DNA of 64,000 bases from Lactobacillaceae bacterium (lineage in GTDB: Bacteria; Pseudomonadota; Alphaproteobacteria; RF32; CAG-239): assembly GCA_031271345.1 (NCBI GenBank), contig JAISVX010000003.1:757223-821222 (forward strand), written 5' to 3'. Below the pieces are notes generated by a model. The model was not told the DNA's origin. It saw only the letters and a list, made by a program, of their open reading frames with translations, and searched no databases. Below, one piece after another: positions 1 to 9,680 of this stretch (its first letter is position 1; the number at the start of each line of letters is the position of its first letter). The position numbers and the translations under genes were made by a program.

Positions 1-270
1 CGTACGGAAGCCGCAAAATTTTCAATGTTATTGGCGATTCCAACCATATTGGGAGCCGGATGTTTAGCCGCCTGCAAACTATTCAACACAGGAAGCCTGT
101 CAGAAGTGGTATACGCCATTGACGGCATAACATATTCGTTTATATCGTCCATAATTGCCATTTATATGATGATGTGGTGGCTGAGAAACAAAACATTTCT
201 TCCGTTTGTCATCTATCGCATAATTTTAGGGACTTTCCTACTTTTATATTCATACGGATATATACTTTAG
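1..270 (+). CDS. uppP: Undecaprenyl-diphosphatase UppP/BacA, C-terminal part (5' truncated by window edge)
   Basis: Frame is open from base 1 (RTEAAKFSMLLAIPTILGAG...FLPFVIYRIILG); matches the UppP C-terminal 'ARFSFLLAIPxILGAG ... LPFVIYRxxLG' pattern. Confidence 0.85.
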   Translation, partial: RTEAAKFSMLLAIPTILGAGCLAACKLFNTGSLSEVVYAIDGITYSFISSIIAIYMMMWWLRNKTFLPFVIYRIILGTFLLLYSYGYIL

Positions 271-353
271 TTCTAGAAATAAAAGTTTACTAGTATTTAG
301 CTCTATTTTATAGTACAATAAACTCATTGTCGGAAAACATTAAGGAGAAAGTA

Positions 354-536
354 ATGGATGGCGAAGTTACACTAGAAAGCTTAAGAGTCAAACATGCTCT
401 CTTGGATGCAGCAATAAAGGAAGAGGAAAACCATATATGGAAAAATCTTTCAAAAATTGAGGAATTAAAAAGAGAAAAGCTAAAAAGAAAAGACGAGATT
501 CTGAGAATGACTCTTCAGCAGGTCTCTAAAAATTAA
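354..536 (+). CDS. Small DUF465/YdcH-like protein
   Basis: ATG at 354 preceded by AAGGAG (ORF track starts at an upstream TTG); LxxxHxxLDxxIxxEE...LKREKLKRKDEI resembles DUF465. Confidence 0.6.
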   Translation: MDGEVTLESLRVKHALLDAAIKEEENHIWKNLSKIEELKREKLKRKDEILRMTLQQVSKN

Positions 537-555
537 ACTAATGAATAGACTATAG

Positions 556-588
556 AAAAAAACACCTTCGCAATTGAAGGTGTTTTTT
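556..588 (+). terminator. Rho-independent terminator
   Basis: AACACCTTC-GCAATT-GAAGGTGTT stem followed by T-tract. Confidence 0.85.
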
Positions 589-638
589 GCATTAAATAGA
601 CAAGCGACCGCTCAATTGGTCAAAAAACAGTTTCAGAA

Positions 639-1070
639 CTACTCAACAATAAAGCAGGTTCCGTCAACCCCGACTATCTTAACAGCTTCACCCTTTTCTT
701 TATCTGATTTGGATTTTGCCGACCAGATTGTGTCGCCGACTTTAACTTTACCCACGCCGTTTTCTATATTGCCGACAACGGTAACTGTTGTTCCAATATA
801 CTGCTCCCCTCTTCTGTTAAGAGTCGCCGCGCTTTCAGATTTAACTTTTTTATACAAAGAAACCTTGCCAAAATAACAAAATATAACTGATAAAACCGCA
901 AATATTGTTCCAGACCAAATAAAATCCAATGATGGGAATATATAATTTAACCCGCCGACAACAACCGCCGCCAAACCAATCCACAGAAAATAAAAACCTG
1001 GAGTCAAAATCTCTAAAAAAATCAGTCCCAACCCAGATGCTATCCAAATCCAGTAATCAACCACTTCCAT
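639..1070 (-). CDS. NfeD family membrane protein
   Basis: N-terminal TM helices plus C-terminal OB-like domain (GxxTVVGNIENGVGKVKVGDTIWSA); next to SPFH gene as in NfeD-SPFH operons. Confidence 0.85.
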   Translation of the reverse strand: MEVVDYWIWIASGLGLIFLEILTPGFYFLWIGLAAVVVGGLNYIFPSLDFIWSGTIFAVLSVIFCYFGKVSLYKKVKSESAATLNRRGEQYIGTTVTVVGNIENGVGKVKVGDTIWSAKSKSDKEKGEAVKIVGVDGTCFIVE

Positions 1071-1080
1071 TTAATTACTC

Positions 1081-2070
1081 CTATACTTTTCTTGAAACTT
1101 TTGGCTGAGAAGCTTTTTCTAAAATCACATCGGGATGAGGAACCGTCTCAACATTTCGATTAGAAAACGCTTCTTTTGCAATTTCGCCGATACCGGCGAT
1201 AGAGCCAATTAAGCTTGTCGCCTCCAAAGGCATCATTATAATCTTTTGGTTTTTAGCGCCGCCAATATATTTGAGAGCTTCAACATATTTTGTGCCGATA
1301 AAATAGTTTAATGCCTGCACATCGCCGGCAGCCACTGCACTTGAAAGCATTTCGGTTGCTTTTGCCTCAGCCTCGGCAGATCTTTCTCTTGCCTCCGCAG
1401 CCCTAAACGCCGCCTCTTTTTCGCCTTCCGCAGATAAAATAAGGCTTTGTTTTTCGCCTTCCGCCTTTAATATCTCGGCCTGTTTAAAACCTTCGGCTTC
1501 AAGAATTTGCGCGCGTTTCTCACGCTCCGCTTTCATCTGGCGCGCCATTGCGTCAACCAAATCGCGCGGAGGAGAAATATCCTTAATTTCAACGCGCGTA
1601 ATTTTAACGCCCCATGGACCAGTGGCATCATCGACAACACCCAGCAGCCTGCCGTTTATATGGTCGCGCTGAGACAACAGCTCGTCCATCTCCATGCTTC
1701 CCATAACCGTACGCAGGTTGGTTGTGACCAGATTTAGCAAAGCCACTTCAAGATTAGTAATTTCATAAGCCGCTTTTACAGGGTCTAAAACCTGAAAAAA
1801 CACAACGCCGTCAACTCTAACCATCGCGTTATCTTTTGTAATAACCTCTTGCGAAGGAACGTCAAGCACCTGCTCTTTCATATTAATCTTCGCGCCCACT
1901 CTATAAAAGAACGGCAGGATAAAATGGAGTCCTGGTCTTAGAGTAGTATGATATTCGCCAAATCTCTCAACTGTATATTCATAACCTTGTTGAACCATGA
2001 TAATGCCGATTTTGACAACGGCGACAGCTAAAATTATCAAAGCCAGCACAATAAAAGTTGAACCGCTCAT
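1081..2070 (-). CDS. SPFH/band 7 (stomatin/paraslipin, QmcA-like) protein
   Basis: QGYEYTVERFGEYHTTLRPGLHFILPF ... band 7 domain with A/E-rich helical C-terminus. Confidence 0.92.
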   Translation of the reverse strand: MSGSTFIVLALIILAVAVVKIGIIMVQQGYEYTVERFGEYHTTLRPGLHFILPFFYRVGAKINMKEQVLDVPSQEVITKDNAMVRVDGVVFFQVLDPVKAAYEITNLEVALLNLVTTNLRTVMGSMEMDELLSQRDHINGRLLGVVDDATGPWGVKITRVEIKDISPPRDLVDAMARQMKAEREKRAQILEAEGFKQAEILKAEGEKQSLILSAEGEKEAAFRAAEARERSAEAEAKATEMLSSAVAAGDVQALNYFIGTKYVEALKYIGGAKNQKIIMMPLEATSLIGSIAGIGEIAKEAFSNRNVETVPHPDVILEKASQPKVSRKV

Positions 2071-2140
2071 ATTCTTTATCTCCTAATTAGTTTTTTATAC
2101 TAGTTATAAGTCTACACTATATCCAATTTAATAAAACAAA

Positions 2141-2170
2141 AAAAAGAGAGTTTTCACAAACTCTCTTTTT
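2141..2170 (-). terminator. Terminator of rpsU
   Basis: AAAAAGAGAGTTT-TCAC-AAACTCTCTTTTT inverted repeat. Confidence 0.8.
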
Positions 2171-2184
2171 CAAATTCTTAAGGA

Positions 2185-2391
2185 TTAGAATCCTTCAGTC
2201 TCTAAGCGTTTACGTAGTTGCTTACGAGAACGTCTAACAGCTTCCGCCTGACGACGCGCTCTTTTTTCAGAAGATTTCTCATGATGACGTCTTAACTTCA
2301 TCTCGCGGAAAACTCCCTCTCTTTGCATCTTTTTCTTCAATACTTTGAGAGATTGGGCAACATCATTACCTACTACAGTAACTTGAACCAC
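2185..2391 (-). CDS. rpsU: 30S ribosomal protein S21
   Basis: [47 protein letters not shown], typical bS21. Confidence 0.95.
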   Translation of the reverse strand: MVQVTVVGNDVAQSLKVLKKKMQREGVFREMKLRRHHEKSSEKRARRQAEAVRRSRKQLRKRLETEGF

Positions 2392-2492
2392 TTAAATCAC
2401 CACCTTTTCTGTTAATTTTAGGTTATTAATAACAAATGTTATTGCAAGTTTAACTATCACATCTATACTTATAATGCAAGAAAAAATGCTGG

Positions 2493-2708
2493 CTATGCGA
2501 TAATGTTAGGAATTATCTTGGACTCAACCGATTTAATTTTTGTTTTCACGCCTTGTCTGCTGCTAGATAATTGTTTTGCCTGAAAAAAATCGACAGTCTT
2601 ATTTTGGTTGACCAGATTCTTCATCTCCAAGTTCAGTCTTCTTTCTTCTAACTTAAGCTCACAAAGGCGTAACTGAAGTTTTGAAAGATTATTTTTATTA
2701 TCCATCAA
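2493..2708 (-). CDS. Small DUF465-like coiled-coil protein
   Basis: LKLEERRLNLEMKNLV...FFQAKQLSSSRQGVKTKIKSVESKIIPNIIA. Confidence 0.5.
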   Translation of the reverse strand: MMDNKNNLSKLQLRLCELKLEERRLNLEMKNLVNQNKTVDFFQAKQLSSSRQGVKTKIKSVESKIIPNIIA

Positions 2709-2825
2709 TGTGTATCCTTACAAAAAGATATGAAAAAACTTATTTTTTACTAGCAAGTATCAAATAAAATCTGTATTACATAATACAATACATTTGTAAA
2801 ATAATCAACAGTATTGGAGATTTAT

Positions 2826-3905
2826 ATGAGTAATATTAAAAGAATCGGTGTTTTGACAAGCGGCGGAGACTGCGCTGGTCTTAATGCCATCATGAGAGCA
2901 GTAGTAAACTCCGCGACAGAGAAAGGCTGGGAAGTATACGGCATTAAAAACGGTACTGACGGTTTAACCGAGACACCAAGAGCTTATGAAATCCTCACTG
3001 TTGAAAACTTTTCGGAATCTCCATGGCCCAGATTAAGCGGCTCATACTTAGGCTCTATCAATAAGGGCGTAAAGATGGGTTCTTTGGAAGAAATGAGCAG
3101 ACGCTTTGCCGAAGGTGTCAAAGAACTTGGTCTTGACGCTTTGGTTGTTATCGGCGGCGACGGTTCAATGAATATTGTAAGCAATTATTGCAAAGGAACA
3201 AATATCAGAATGGTCGGCGTGCCAAAAACAATCGATAACGATACGCCGATTACAAGATCTTCCGTCGGTTTTTCTACAGCGCGCGAAGTCTGCGAACAGG
3301 CAATCGACAGCCTGGAGCTGACCGCCCGTTCCCACAACCGCGCGATAATCGTAGAGGTTATGGGACGCGACGCCGGACACTTGGCAATGCATTCCGCGCT
3401 AGCGGGATATGCGGACGTGTGTCTTGTTCCAGAAATCCCATATTCAATTAATAATATTATAAAAAAATTGAAGCAGATTAAAGCCACTGGACGCAATCAC
3501 GCAATCATAGTTGTGTCGGAAGGCATTAAAACGGAAAAAGGCGAGCATATAAGCAATAAGAAAAACCTAATCGGAGAAGCTGTTTACGGCGGCGTTGGAG
3601 ACTATTTAAGCGCGGAGCTAAACGCCAGATACAAAAACTTTCAAACCCGCGTTACCACCCTGGGGCATTTACAGCGTTCCGGACGCCCAACAGCCTTTGA
3701 CAGGCTTCTTGGAACATTGTTTGGCGCCGGCGCCGTTCATTTATTGGCAAACGGCGAAAACAACAAAATGATTGTTTGGGAAAACGATAAAGTTAACGCC
3801 TATGATATTGAAGAAGTGGTAAAAGAAGGAACAACGCTTTTAGATGTTCACAGCGATTATGTCAACGCGGCAAAAGCGGTCGGCATGTATATCGGCGAAA
3901 TTTAA
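2826..3905 (+). CDS. pfkA: 6-phosphofructokinase (GGDG / PKTIDND mixed-type)
   Basis: GVLTSGGDCAGLNAIMRAVV, VVIGGDGS, PKTIDND, GRDAGHLA, GHLQRSGRPTAFDR; start placed at ATG 2826 after GGAGAT. Confidence 0.95.
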   Translation: MSNIKRIGVLTSGGDCAGLNAIMRAVVNSATEKGWEVYGIKNGTDGLTETPRAYEILTVENFSESPWPRLSGSYLGSINKGVKMGSLEEMSRRFAEGVKELGLDALVVIGGDGSMNIVSNYCKGTNIRMVGVPKTIDNDTPITRSSVGFSTAREVCEQAIDSLELTARSHNRAIIVEVMGRDAGHLAMHSALAGYADVCLVPEIPYSINNIIKKLKQIKATGRNHAIIVVSEGIKTEKGEHISNKKNLIGEAVYGGVGDYLSAELNARYKNFQTRVTTLGHLQRSGRPTAFDRLLGTLFGAGAVHLLANGENNKMIVWENDKVNAYDIEEVVKEGTTLLDVHSDYVNAAKAVGMYIGEI

Positions 3906-3917
3906 TCTATAAACACT

Positions 3918-3956
3918 AAAAAGCAATGCCTTGGAAATTCCAAGGCATTGCTTTTT
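3918..3956. terminator. Bidirectional terminator between pfkA and galU
   Basis: AAAAAGCAATGCCTTGG-AAATT-CCAAGGCATTGCTTTTT perfect stem. Confidence 0.93.
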
Positions 3957-3967
3957 GATTATATTAA

Positions 3968-4858
3968 TTAATCTTTATAATCTTTCAAAACCTCGCGAGC
4001 GAGCTTTCTTAACTCCTGATGTCTTTCAAGCGACAACTTAAGATTAGCTTTTGCCAATTCTTCATTTGTGCCGCAGTCAAATCTTTCGACATCGCAAATA
4101 ACGCCTGTCATTTTCATACCTCTTTGAGCAGCCAGACCAAGGGCATCCGCCAGATTAATCTCGCCGTTTGTGCCTTTTGTTACTTCTGGCAGAATCCCCA
4201 TAATTTCGTTTGGCAAAATATACGGTCCCAACACGCCAAAGTTTGAAGGGATTTTATCACGGGCAGGTTTTTCAACCAAACCGCTGGCATGAATTATATT
4301 TCCTTCTTTCTGCGCACCGACAAGAACCCCGTAACGAACAATCTCGCTATCTGGAAATTCGCTGGTATTTTCAACTATTCCGCCAAATTTTTCATAAACA
4401 TTAAGGAGCTGCTTTAATACGCCTTCGCCCTTAAGGTTTACATAAACATCATCCGGCCACATAACGATAAAGTTTCTGTCGCCCACAATTTCTTTAGCCA
4501 TAAGCACGGCGTGACCATTGCCTTTTGGCTCTTTCTGCTCCGCAAATGAAAACTTCATTCCGTGTGGAATTACTTCATCTAAAACCTCAAGCAGCTCACT
4601 TTTGTTTTTTTCTTTTAAATGGTTTTCCAGCCACTCATTTTTTGAAAAATGGCTTTCAAATAAATGCTTGCACGACTGATCACTGTAGATAAATACAATT
4701 TCTTTAATTCCGATTTCTCTGCACGCATCAACAGCATACTGAATAATCGGTTTGCTGTCTAATGTAAGAAATCCTTTATGCAGCGCTTTAGTAGAAGGCA
4801 GGTTACGCGTTGATAATCCCGCAACAGGCAGGATACAAACTTCTGGTTTTTTATGCAT
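3968..4858 (-). CDS. galU: UTP--glucose-1-phosphate uridylyltransferase
   Basis: ILPVAGLSTRNLPSTKALHKGFLTLDSKPIIQYAVDACREIGI, FVEKPARDKIPSN-like motif. Confidence 0.92.
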   Translation of the reverse strand: MHKKPEVCILPVAGLSTRNLPSTKALHKGFLTLDSKPIIQYAVDACREIGIKEIVFIYSDQSCKHLFESHFSKNEWLENHLKEKNKSELLEVLDEVIPHGMKFSFAEQKEPKGNGHAVLMAKEIVGDRNFIVMWPDDVYVNLKGEGVLKQLLNVYEKFGGIVENTSEFPDSEIVRYGVLVGAQKEGNIIHASGLVEKPARDKIPSNFGVLGPYILPNEIMGILPEVTKGTNGEINLADALGLAAQRGMKMTGVICDVERFDCGTNEELAKANLKLSLERHQELRKLAREVLKDYKD

Positions 4859-4928
4859 TTTAAACTCCGAATAATATAAATTTTTCCTAATGAGAAAAAT
4901 ATAACATAAAAGAAGTTTTTCTCAAGCT

Positions 4929-7900
4929 TTATTTCTTAATAATCGAGCCTGACGCACCAGAAACTTCGCCATCGGTTTTCTTTAAAACGCCATCGTTTGA
5001 AGAAGTGGAAATTTTAGCATTAATCTCTTCTCTTGTAAGAACAGTTCTACTCTGCGTTGTTGTCGTAGCAGCCTGTGAAGTCTTGCCGGCTTTAGAAAAG
5101 TCCAGCACCGGTATTTCTTCATTCTGTTGTGATTCCTCAGATCTTTGGATGTCTTCCAAATCTCTGACAACGGTTACGCTCTTACCTGTAGACGAAGAAA
5201 TCGAACCCTTGTTTTCTTCAATTTTTTGTTTCTTCAATTCTTCTTCCGCAATTTTATCATACGCAGCTTCTTCTCTTACAGCTATCTCTTCAAGATACGC
5301 CATAAGTTCCGAGATTGAACTTAGAAGACCAGCTTCTTCAGTCTTATATGTCTCTATCATTTCATCCGCTTTAGCCACATATCCTTCAAGCTCTGAAACA
5401 GCCGTAACTGTCTGGATGTTGACATAATCCTTTGAAGCTTCCGTATTTTGCGCGTCAAGTTTAGAGAACTCTTCTTCGATTAATTCTTTTAAATCATTAA
5501 CCTTTTTATCATCATTTACCAATGACACTTTTTCAATAATCGCCAGTCTTTTTGGATATTCTATAAACTCGTCTCTATACTGAACTATGTCATTGCGTGA
5601 TTTTTTAAACATATTCGCTAAAAGGTTATATTTTCTGTTAACCAAATCTTTTATATCTTGTAAATAAACCTCGTCTATCTCCGGCTGAATGACCGCCGCA
5701 TCTTTTTCCGCCGCGTCATTAATAGCTTTTGCCTTGCCAATCAGCTCATTAGTATATGTTTCATCATCTTCTTCAGAAGTAGCGGCTACATAATCAATGT
5801 TTTCCTTCAATGCGTCCAGATGACTTAATATGTCACCGTATTTTGCCCGCACCTCTGGGCTTTCAGCAACATTAAGCCTGGTCTCAATAAAATCTATTTT
5901 TTTCGCCAGATCTTTTTCCAGCAAGACTGCTCTGTCCTGCTGCTCGCCCATTAAGAAAATAAGCTTATCAACCCTTTCCGCTTCTTTTTGTCTTTCGTTT
6001 TCTTCAATAGCGTCTAATCTCTGCTGATAAATAATGCCGATGTCTTGAACATCTACAGTTGGAACAGGCGTTGAGAGAGGACCGTTAAAACTAAACTTAA
6101 AAGAAGGCAGCCCTTGAACATTTTTCATCTCGACAACAAAACTGCTCTTAACATCCCATAAATCAATATTTCCTTCGGCGGTAATAGGAATTGTATATTT
6201 ACCGGAGGTTAAACTGACATCCTTAAATTTATAATTGCCATTATTTAGAACAATATCGCCGATAAAGTCTGTGAACTCGGTTTTTCCAGTTTGAATATTA
6301 TCTAAAGCCAAAGCAGGCAAACCTTCATAAACGCTTCTTCTAAACAAATCCGCTTCAATAACGTCTAGACTCCAGCCGACGATACCTGGATTGGAAATCC
6401 TGAAGTTAATATTGCCCGTCAGGTTAGTCATAAAGTCGCTTTCTGAAGACGCAAAAGAGCTAAACTCAATAAGAACATTGCTTAATATTCCGCCGTCAAG
6501 ACCATACTTAGTACCTAAGAAAAGCCTTTCCAAAGGCTTATCCTTTAGCGAAACTTTTCCCACCGCCTTGTTCTCGCCTGCAGCAGCGATAGATATATCT
6601 CCCGTAAGTTCTGAGTTGGCATAATATCCTAAGAAATTGCTTACTTTAATTTCAGAATCACTTATATTTAAGTTAAATTTCGCCTGATTAATAAGTTCAT
6701 TTTTATATGTCAGCGCATCAATAACGATATTGCCCTTAACATTAGCAAAAGTATACGGAGCATAATCTATTTTTGTTTTATCAAAATATGGTTTTGCCAA
6801 AAACTCAGCTTCGCCGCTGCTTTGTATAGAGAAATTGCCGGATGTTTCCGAATTTTTGTTCGCATTATAGAAAAATCTGTCAAACTCAAATCTGCTGATA
6901 TTCATATTCGTTACAATATCTGGTCTGTCACCCGATTTTTTATAAGACAACTCGCCTTCAAACTTATTAGAACCGATATATGTTTCCATATCTTTCAGCT
7001 CAAAATCGCCATAAGTTCCTTTTACGGACGATTTCAGTCTTAAAACTCCCATAGATATAACTTTTGGATTATACTTAATGTCAAAGCGGTTTAAGAACTT
7101 AACAAAATCAGGCGCTCTAAGCTCAATTTTTCCATCATAGCTGTTTACATCGCCGCTTCTCATAATATTGCCGGAATATGCCAAATCAAAATTATCAACC
7201 TTGAAAACAGACTTTGTCGCAAACCTGCCAAGGTCTCCTGTAACAACGCCTTTAGCGCTAAACTTTTTGAAATCTTTCGCTCTTTTTAAGATGTCGGGAA
7301 GACTGTCTTCGGGAAAAACCGAGTAAAAATTTTGCGTATCAATGCCGTATTTCAAATTTGATACCTTAATATCGCTTCCAAAGCCTTCTATCTCGCCTTT
7401 AAAATCAACGCTTGAGTTCTTTACGCTGGAAATGCTCAGATTATTAATATCCATAGTTCCGTCTTTAAGCGTAAATGACAGATTGGTATCTTCAAAAGGA
7501 ATTGCCGAGTAAATGCCCAGACCTAAAGTTGAATCAAAGTGCATATCCACATCATTAAGGAAAGACAGCTTATTGAACCAATAAATAAATTCTTCTTCCA
7601 TACCTTTTGAAGAAATATTAGCGGGGGCTTTTTCGAGATAATTATCAAAGTTAATACTGTCAATATTCAAGTTCATAAGCACATTAGCCCTCTCCCCTCT
7701 TGCAATACCGATTTCGCCGTCTATTATTGACTTGTCAATCTTCAAGTTTAACGGAGATATTTTAATATTCTTCAAATTACCCGAAACGCTGGTTGTCAAC
7801 TCAACCCCGCGATAAGTAAACTGGTTGACCGTAGGGATTTCGTATCCCAGCCATTGAAACATTTTAAATGCGTCCACGCTGTTTGTCGAGGTTTCAAAAT

Positions 7901-9164
7901 TATAAGTTAAAACATCGTCATGAGCAAAAATTTTACCCTTTGAAGTAAAAGAAGTCTCTCCCGGCAAAATCGCTCCCACTGAATTTATCATGACATTATC
8001 TTTTAGGATGTCCGCACTGACATTAAAATCCCTTATTATTTGCTCATTATACATTGTTTTTACAGATTTCATATCAAACAAAACATCGTAACCCAAATCT
8101 AACTCAAACTTTTGTTTATCTTTATCATAATATTTTCCGGCAGTCTTAAAAGCTTCAATTACGGGAGCCAAATCCAAATCAGTCATATTAAAACTGATTT
8201 CCATTTTTTGCCTTTCTTCATCTTTTTTGTCGCTGTAGTCGTCTTTGGATTTAAAAGGAATTAACACGTTACCGGCGCCGACTGTCTCGCCGTATTTAAC
8301 AACAAAATTTGATACGTCTATTTTAGTTTTATTAGTGTTCACCTCAAGAGACACAGCTAAAGGATATTCAAAAACAGGGTCGACATCATAATGAAAATAT
8401 GTGTTAAGAAAATCCACTACTTTTGCAGATTCGAACACCACGCTGCCGTTAACCGCACTGTTTTTTAGGAAAAAAGAACCGTCAAATCTTAAATATGTAC
8501 TAGAGTGCGGATGATTAATCACAAAATTCAGCGTTGTGGCAAAACTGTCGGAAAACCGCCCCAAAGAAACCGCAAACCCTTCAGGATTGTTGTCTTTTAT
8601 ATAAGTTCCCTCAATACGATACGGACCAAATATACTTTCGCCGATAACTTCGGCATTAAGATTATCAAGAGTAATATTAATATCGTCTTCATGAGAGATT
8701 ATGTTCAGCGTGGCTTTTTCAATGGTTACACTGTCTAAAACGACATCTATAGAGCCTTCTGCCTGGTCATAGTTTATGGGAGACTGCCAGTTGATTTTGC
8801 CTTCGGGGAGAATTTCGACAATCATTTCCGGCTCGCTGATAACCATGCGCTTAACATCAAAGTCGCCGCCAAACAAAGATACCAGAGAAAGGTCTACCTG
8901 CATTCTCTTGATTATTGCCAGCGCTTTTGGATTAGCCGACCTGTTCTTGTCATATATTTTTACATTTTCCGCAGAAAGATAAGGAGACGGAAAAACTTTG
9001 AAGTTTACGGGACCTTCAAATACAACTTCCTTTCCGGTAACATTGGAAAACTGGTCCGCTATTTTATCTTTATGAGCGTTCCAGTCCATCATCGAAATAT
9101 ATACAAACGCCCCGATAACAATTAGAGCAACAAGCGCGGCAACAATTAATATAACTTTTTTCAA
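4929..9164 (-). CDS. AsmA family protein, very long (1411 aa), with C-terminal coiled-coil-like extension
   Basis: N-terminal TM then AsmA start 'FSNVTGKEVVFEGPVNFKVFPSPYLSAENVKIYD'; C-terminal AsmA-like region before residue ~1040; E/K-rich helical tail after it. Confidence 0.88.
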   Translation of the reverse strand: MKKVILIVAALVALIVIGAFVYISMMDWNAHKDKIADQFSNVTGKEVVFEGPVNFKVFPSPYLSAENVKIYDKNRSANPKALAIIKRMQVDLSLVSLFGGDFDVKRMVISEPEMIVEILPEGKINWQSPINYDQAEGSIDVVLDSVTIEKATLNIISHEDDINITLDNLNAEVIGESIFGPYRIEGTYIKDNNPEGFAVSLGRFSDSFATTLNFVINHPHSSTYLRFDGSFFLKNSAVNGSVVFESAKVVDFLNTYFHYDVDPVFEYPLAVSLEVNTNKTKIDVSNFVVKYGETVGAGNVLIPFKSKDDYSDKKDEERQKMEISFNMTDLDLAPVIEAFKTAGKYYDKDKQKFELDLGYDVLFDMKSVKTMYNEQIIRDFNVSADILKDNVMINSVGAILPGETSFTSKGKIFAHDDVLTYNFETSTNSVDAFKMFQWLGYEIPTVNQFTYRGVELTTSVSGNLKNIKISPLNLKIDKSIIDGEIGIARGERANVLMNLNIDSINFDNYLEKAPANISSKGMEEEFIYWFNKLSFLNDVDMHFDSTLGLGIYSAIPFEDTNLSFTLKDGTMDINNLSISSVKNSSVDFKGEIEGFGSDIKVSNLKYGIDTQNFYSVFPEDSLPDILKRAKDFKKFSAKGVVTGDLGRFATKSVFKVDNFDLAYSGNIMRSGDVNSYDGKIELRAPDFVKFLNRFDIKYNPKVISMGVLRLKSSVKGTYGDFELKDMETYIGSNKFEGELSYKKSGDRPDIVTNMNISRFEFDRFFYNANKNSETSGNFSIQSSGEAEFLAKPYFDKTKIDYAPYTFANVKGNIVIDALTYKNELINQAKFNLNISDSEIKVSNFLGYYANSELTGDISIAAAGENKAVGKVSLKDKPLERLFLGTKYGLDGGILSNVLIEFSSFASSESDFMTNLTGNINFRISNPGIVGWSLDVIEADLFRRSVYEGLPALALDNIQTGKTEFTDFIGDIVLNNGNYKFKDVSLTSGKYTIPITAEGNIDLWDVKSSFVVEMKNVQGLPSFKFSFNGPLSTPVPTVDVQDIGIIYQQRLDAIEENERQKEAERVDKLIFLMGEQQDRAVLLEKDLAKKIDFIETRLNVAESPEVRAKYGDILSHLDALKENIDYVAATSEEDDETYTNELIGKAKAINDAAEKDAAVIQPEIDEVYLQDIKDLVNRKYNLLANMFKKSRNDIVQYRDEFIEYPKRLAIIEKVSLVNDDKKVNDLKELIEEEFSKLDAQNTEASKDYVNIQTVTAVSELEGYVAKADEMIETYKTEEAGLLSSISELMAYLEEIAVREEAAYDKIAEEELKKQKIEENKGSISSSTGKSVTVVRDLEDIQRSEESQQNEEIPVLDFSKAGKTSQAATTTTQSRTVLTREEINAKISTSSNDGVLKKTDGEVSGASGSIIKK

Positions 9165-9275
9165 GCTCTTTCTCCCCAGTGTGAAAACTTAAAAATAATC
9201 TTTGCTAAATGATACTTTAACCAATATATTATAACAATAAATAATTAATATAACTTTTAAGGAAAAAAAGCAATT

Positions 9276-9680
9276 ATGAAAATAGCAGAAAAGTTGTTTA
9301 ATTTAGCTTTAGAAGCCAGAAAACGCTCATATTCTCCATATTCAAAATTTAAAGTCGGAGCCGCCATATATGCGGACGATGAAAAATTTTATTCATCCTG
9401 CAATGTTGAAAACGTTTCATATCCTTGCGGGACATGCGCTGAAACCGGAGCAATTTCAAGCATGATAGCAGGCGGCGGAAAGAAGATAAAAGAAATACTC
9501 GTAGTTGCCGACAGCGAAAATATCATATCTCCATGCGGAGGGTGCCGTCAAAGAATTATGGAATTTTCCGATAAAAATACTTATGTTCATCTTGCCGGTT
9601 TAGATGGAATAAAAAAGACGATGAAAGCCCATGAACTGCTTCCGCTGGCTTTTGATGAAGAGGAACTCCGAAATGATTGA
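9276..9680 (+). CDS. cdd: Cytidine deaminase
   Basis: YSPYSKFKVGAAI, CNVENVSYPCGTCAETGAIS, SPCGGCRQRIMEF zinc site. Confidence 0.95.
   Translation: MKIAEKLFNLALEARKRSYSPYSKFKVGAAIYADDEKFYSSCNVENVSYPCGTCAETGAISSMIAGGGKKIKEILVVADSENIISPCGGCRQRIMEFSDKNTYVHLAGLDGIKKTMKAHELLPLAFDEEELRND

Noticed and set aside
574-876. 100-aa + strand ORF
   Set aside because: Antisense to nfeD and starts inside a terminator
5005-5427. 140-aa + strand ORF within AsmA
   Set aside because: Shadow ORF opposite the S/E-rich tail; no start signal
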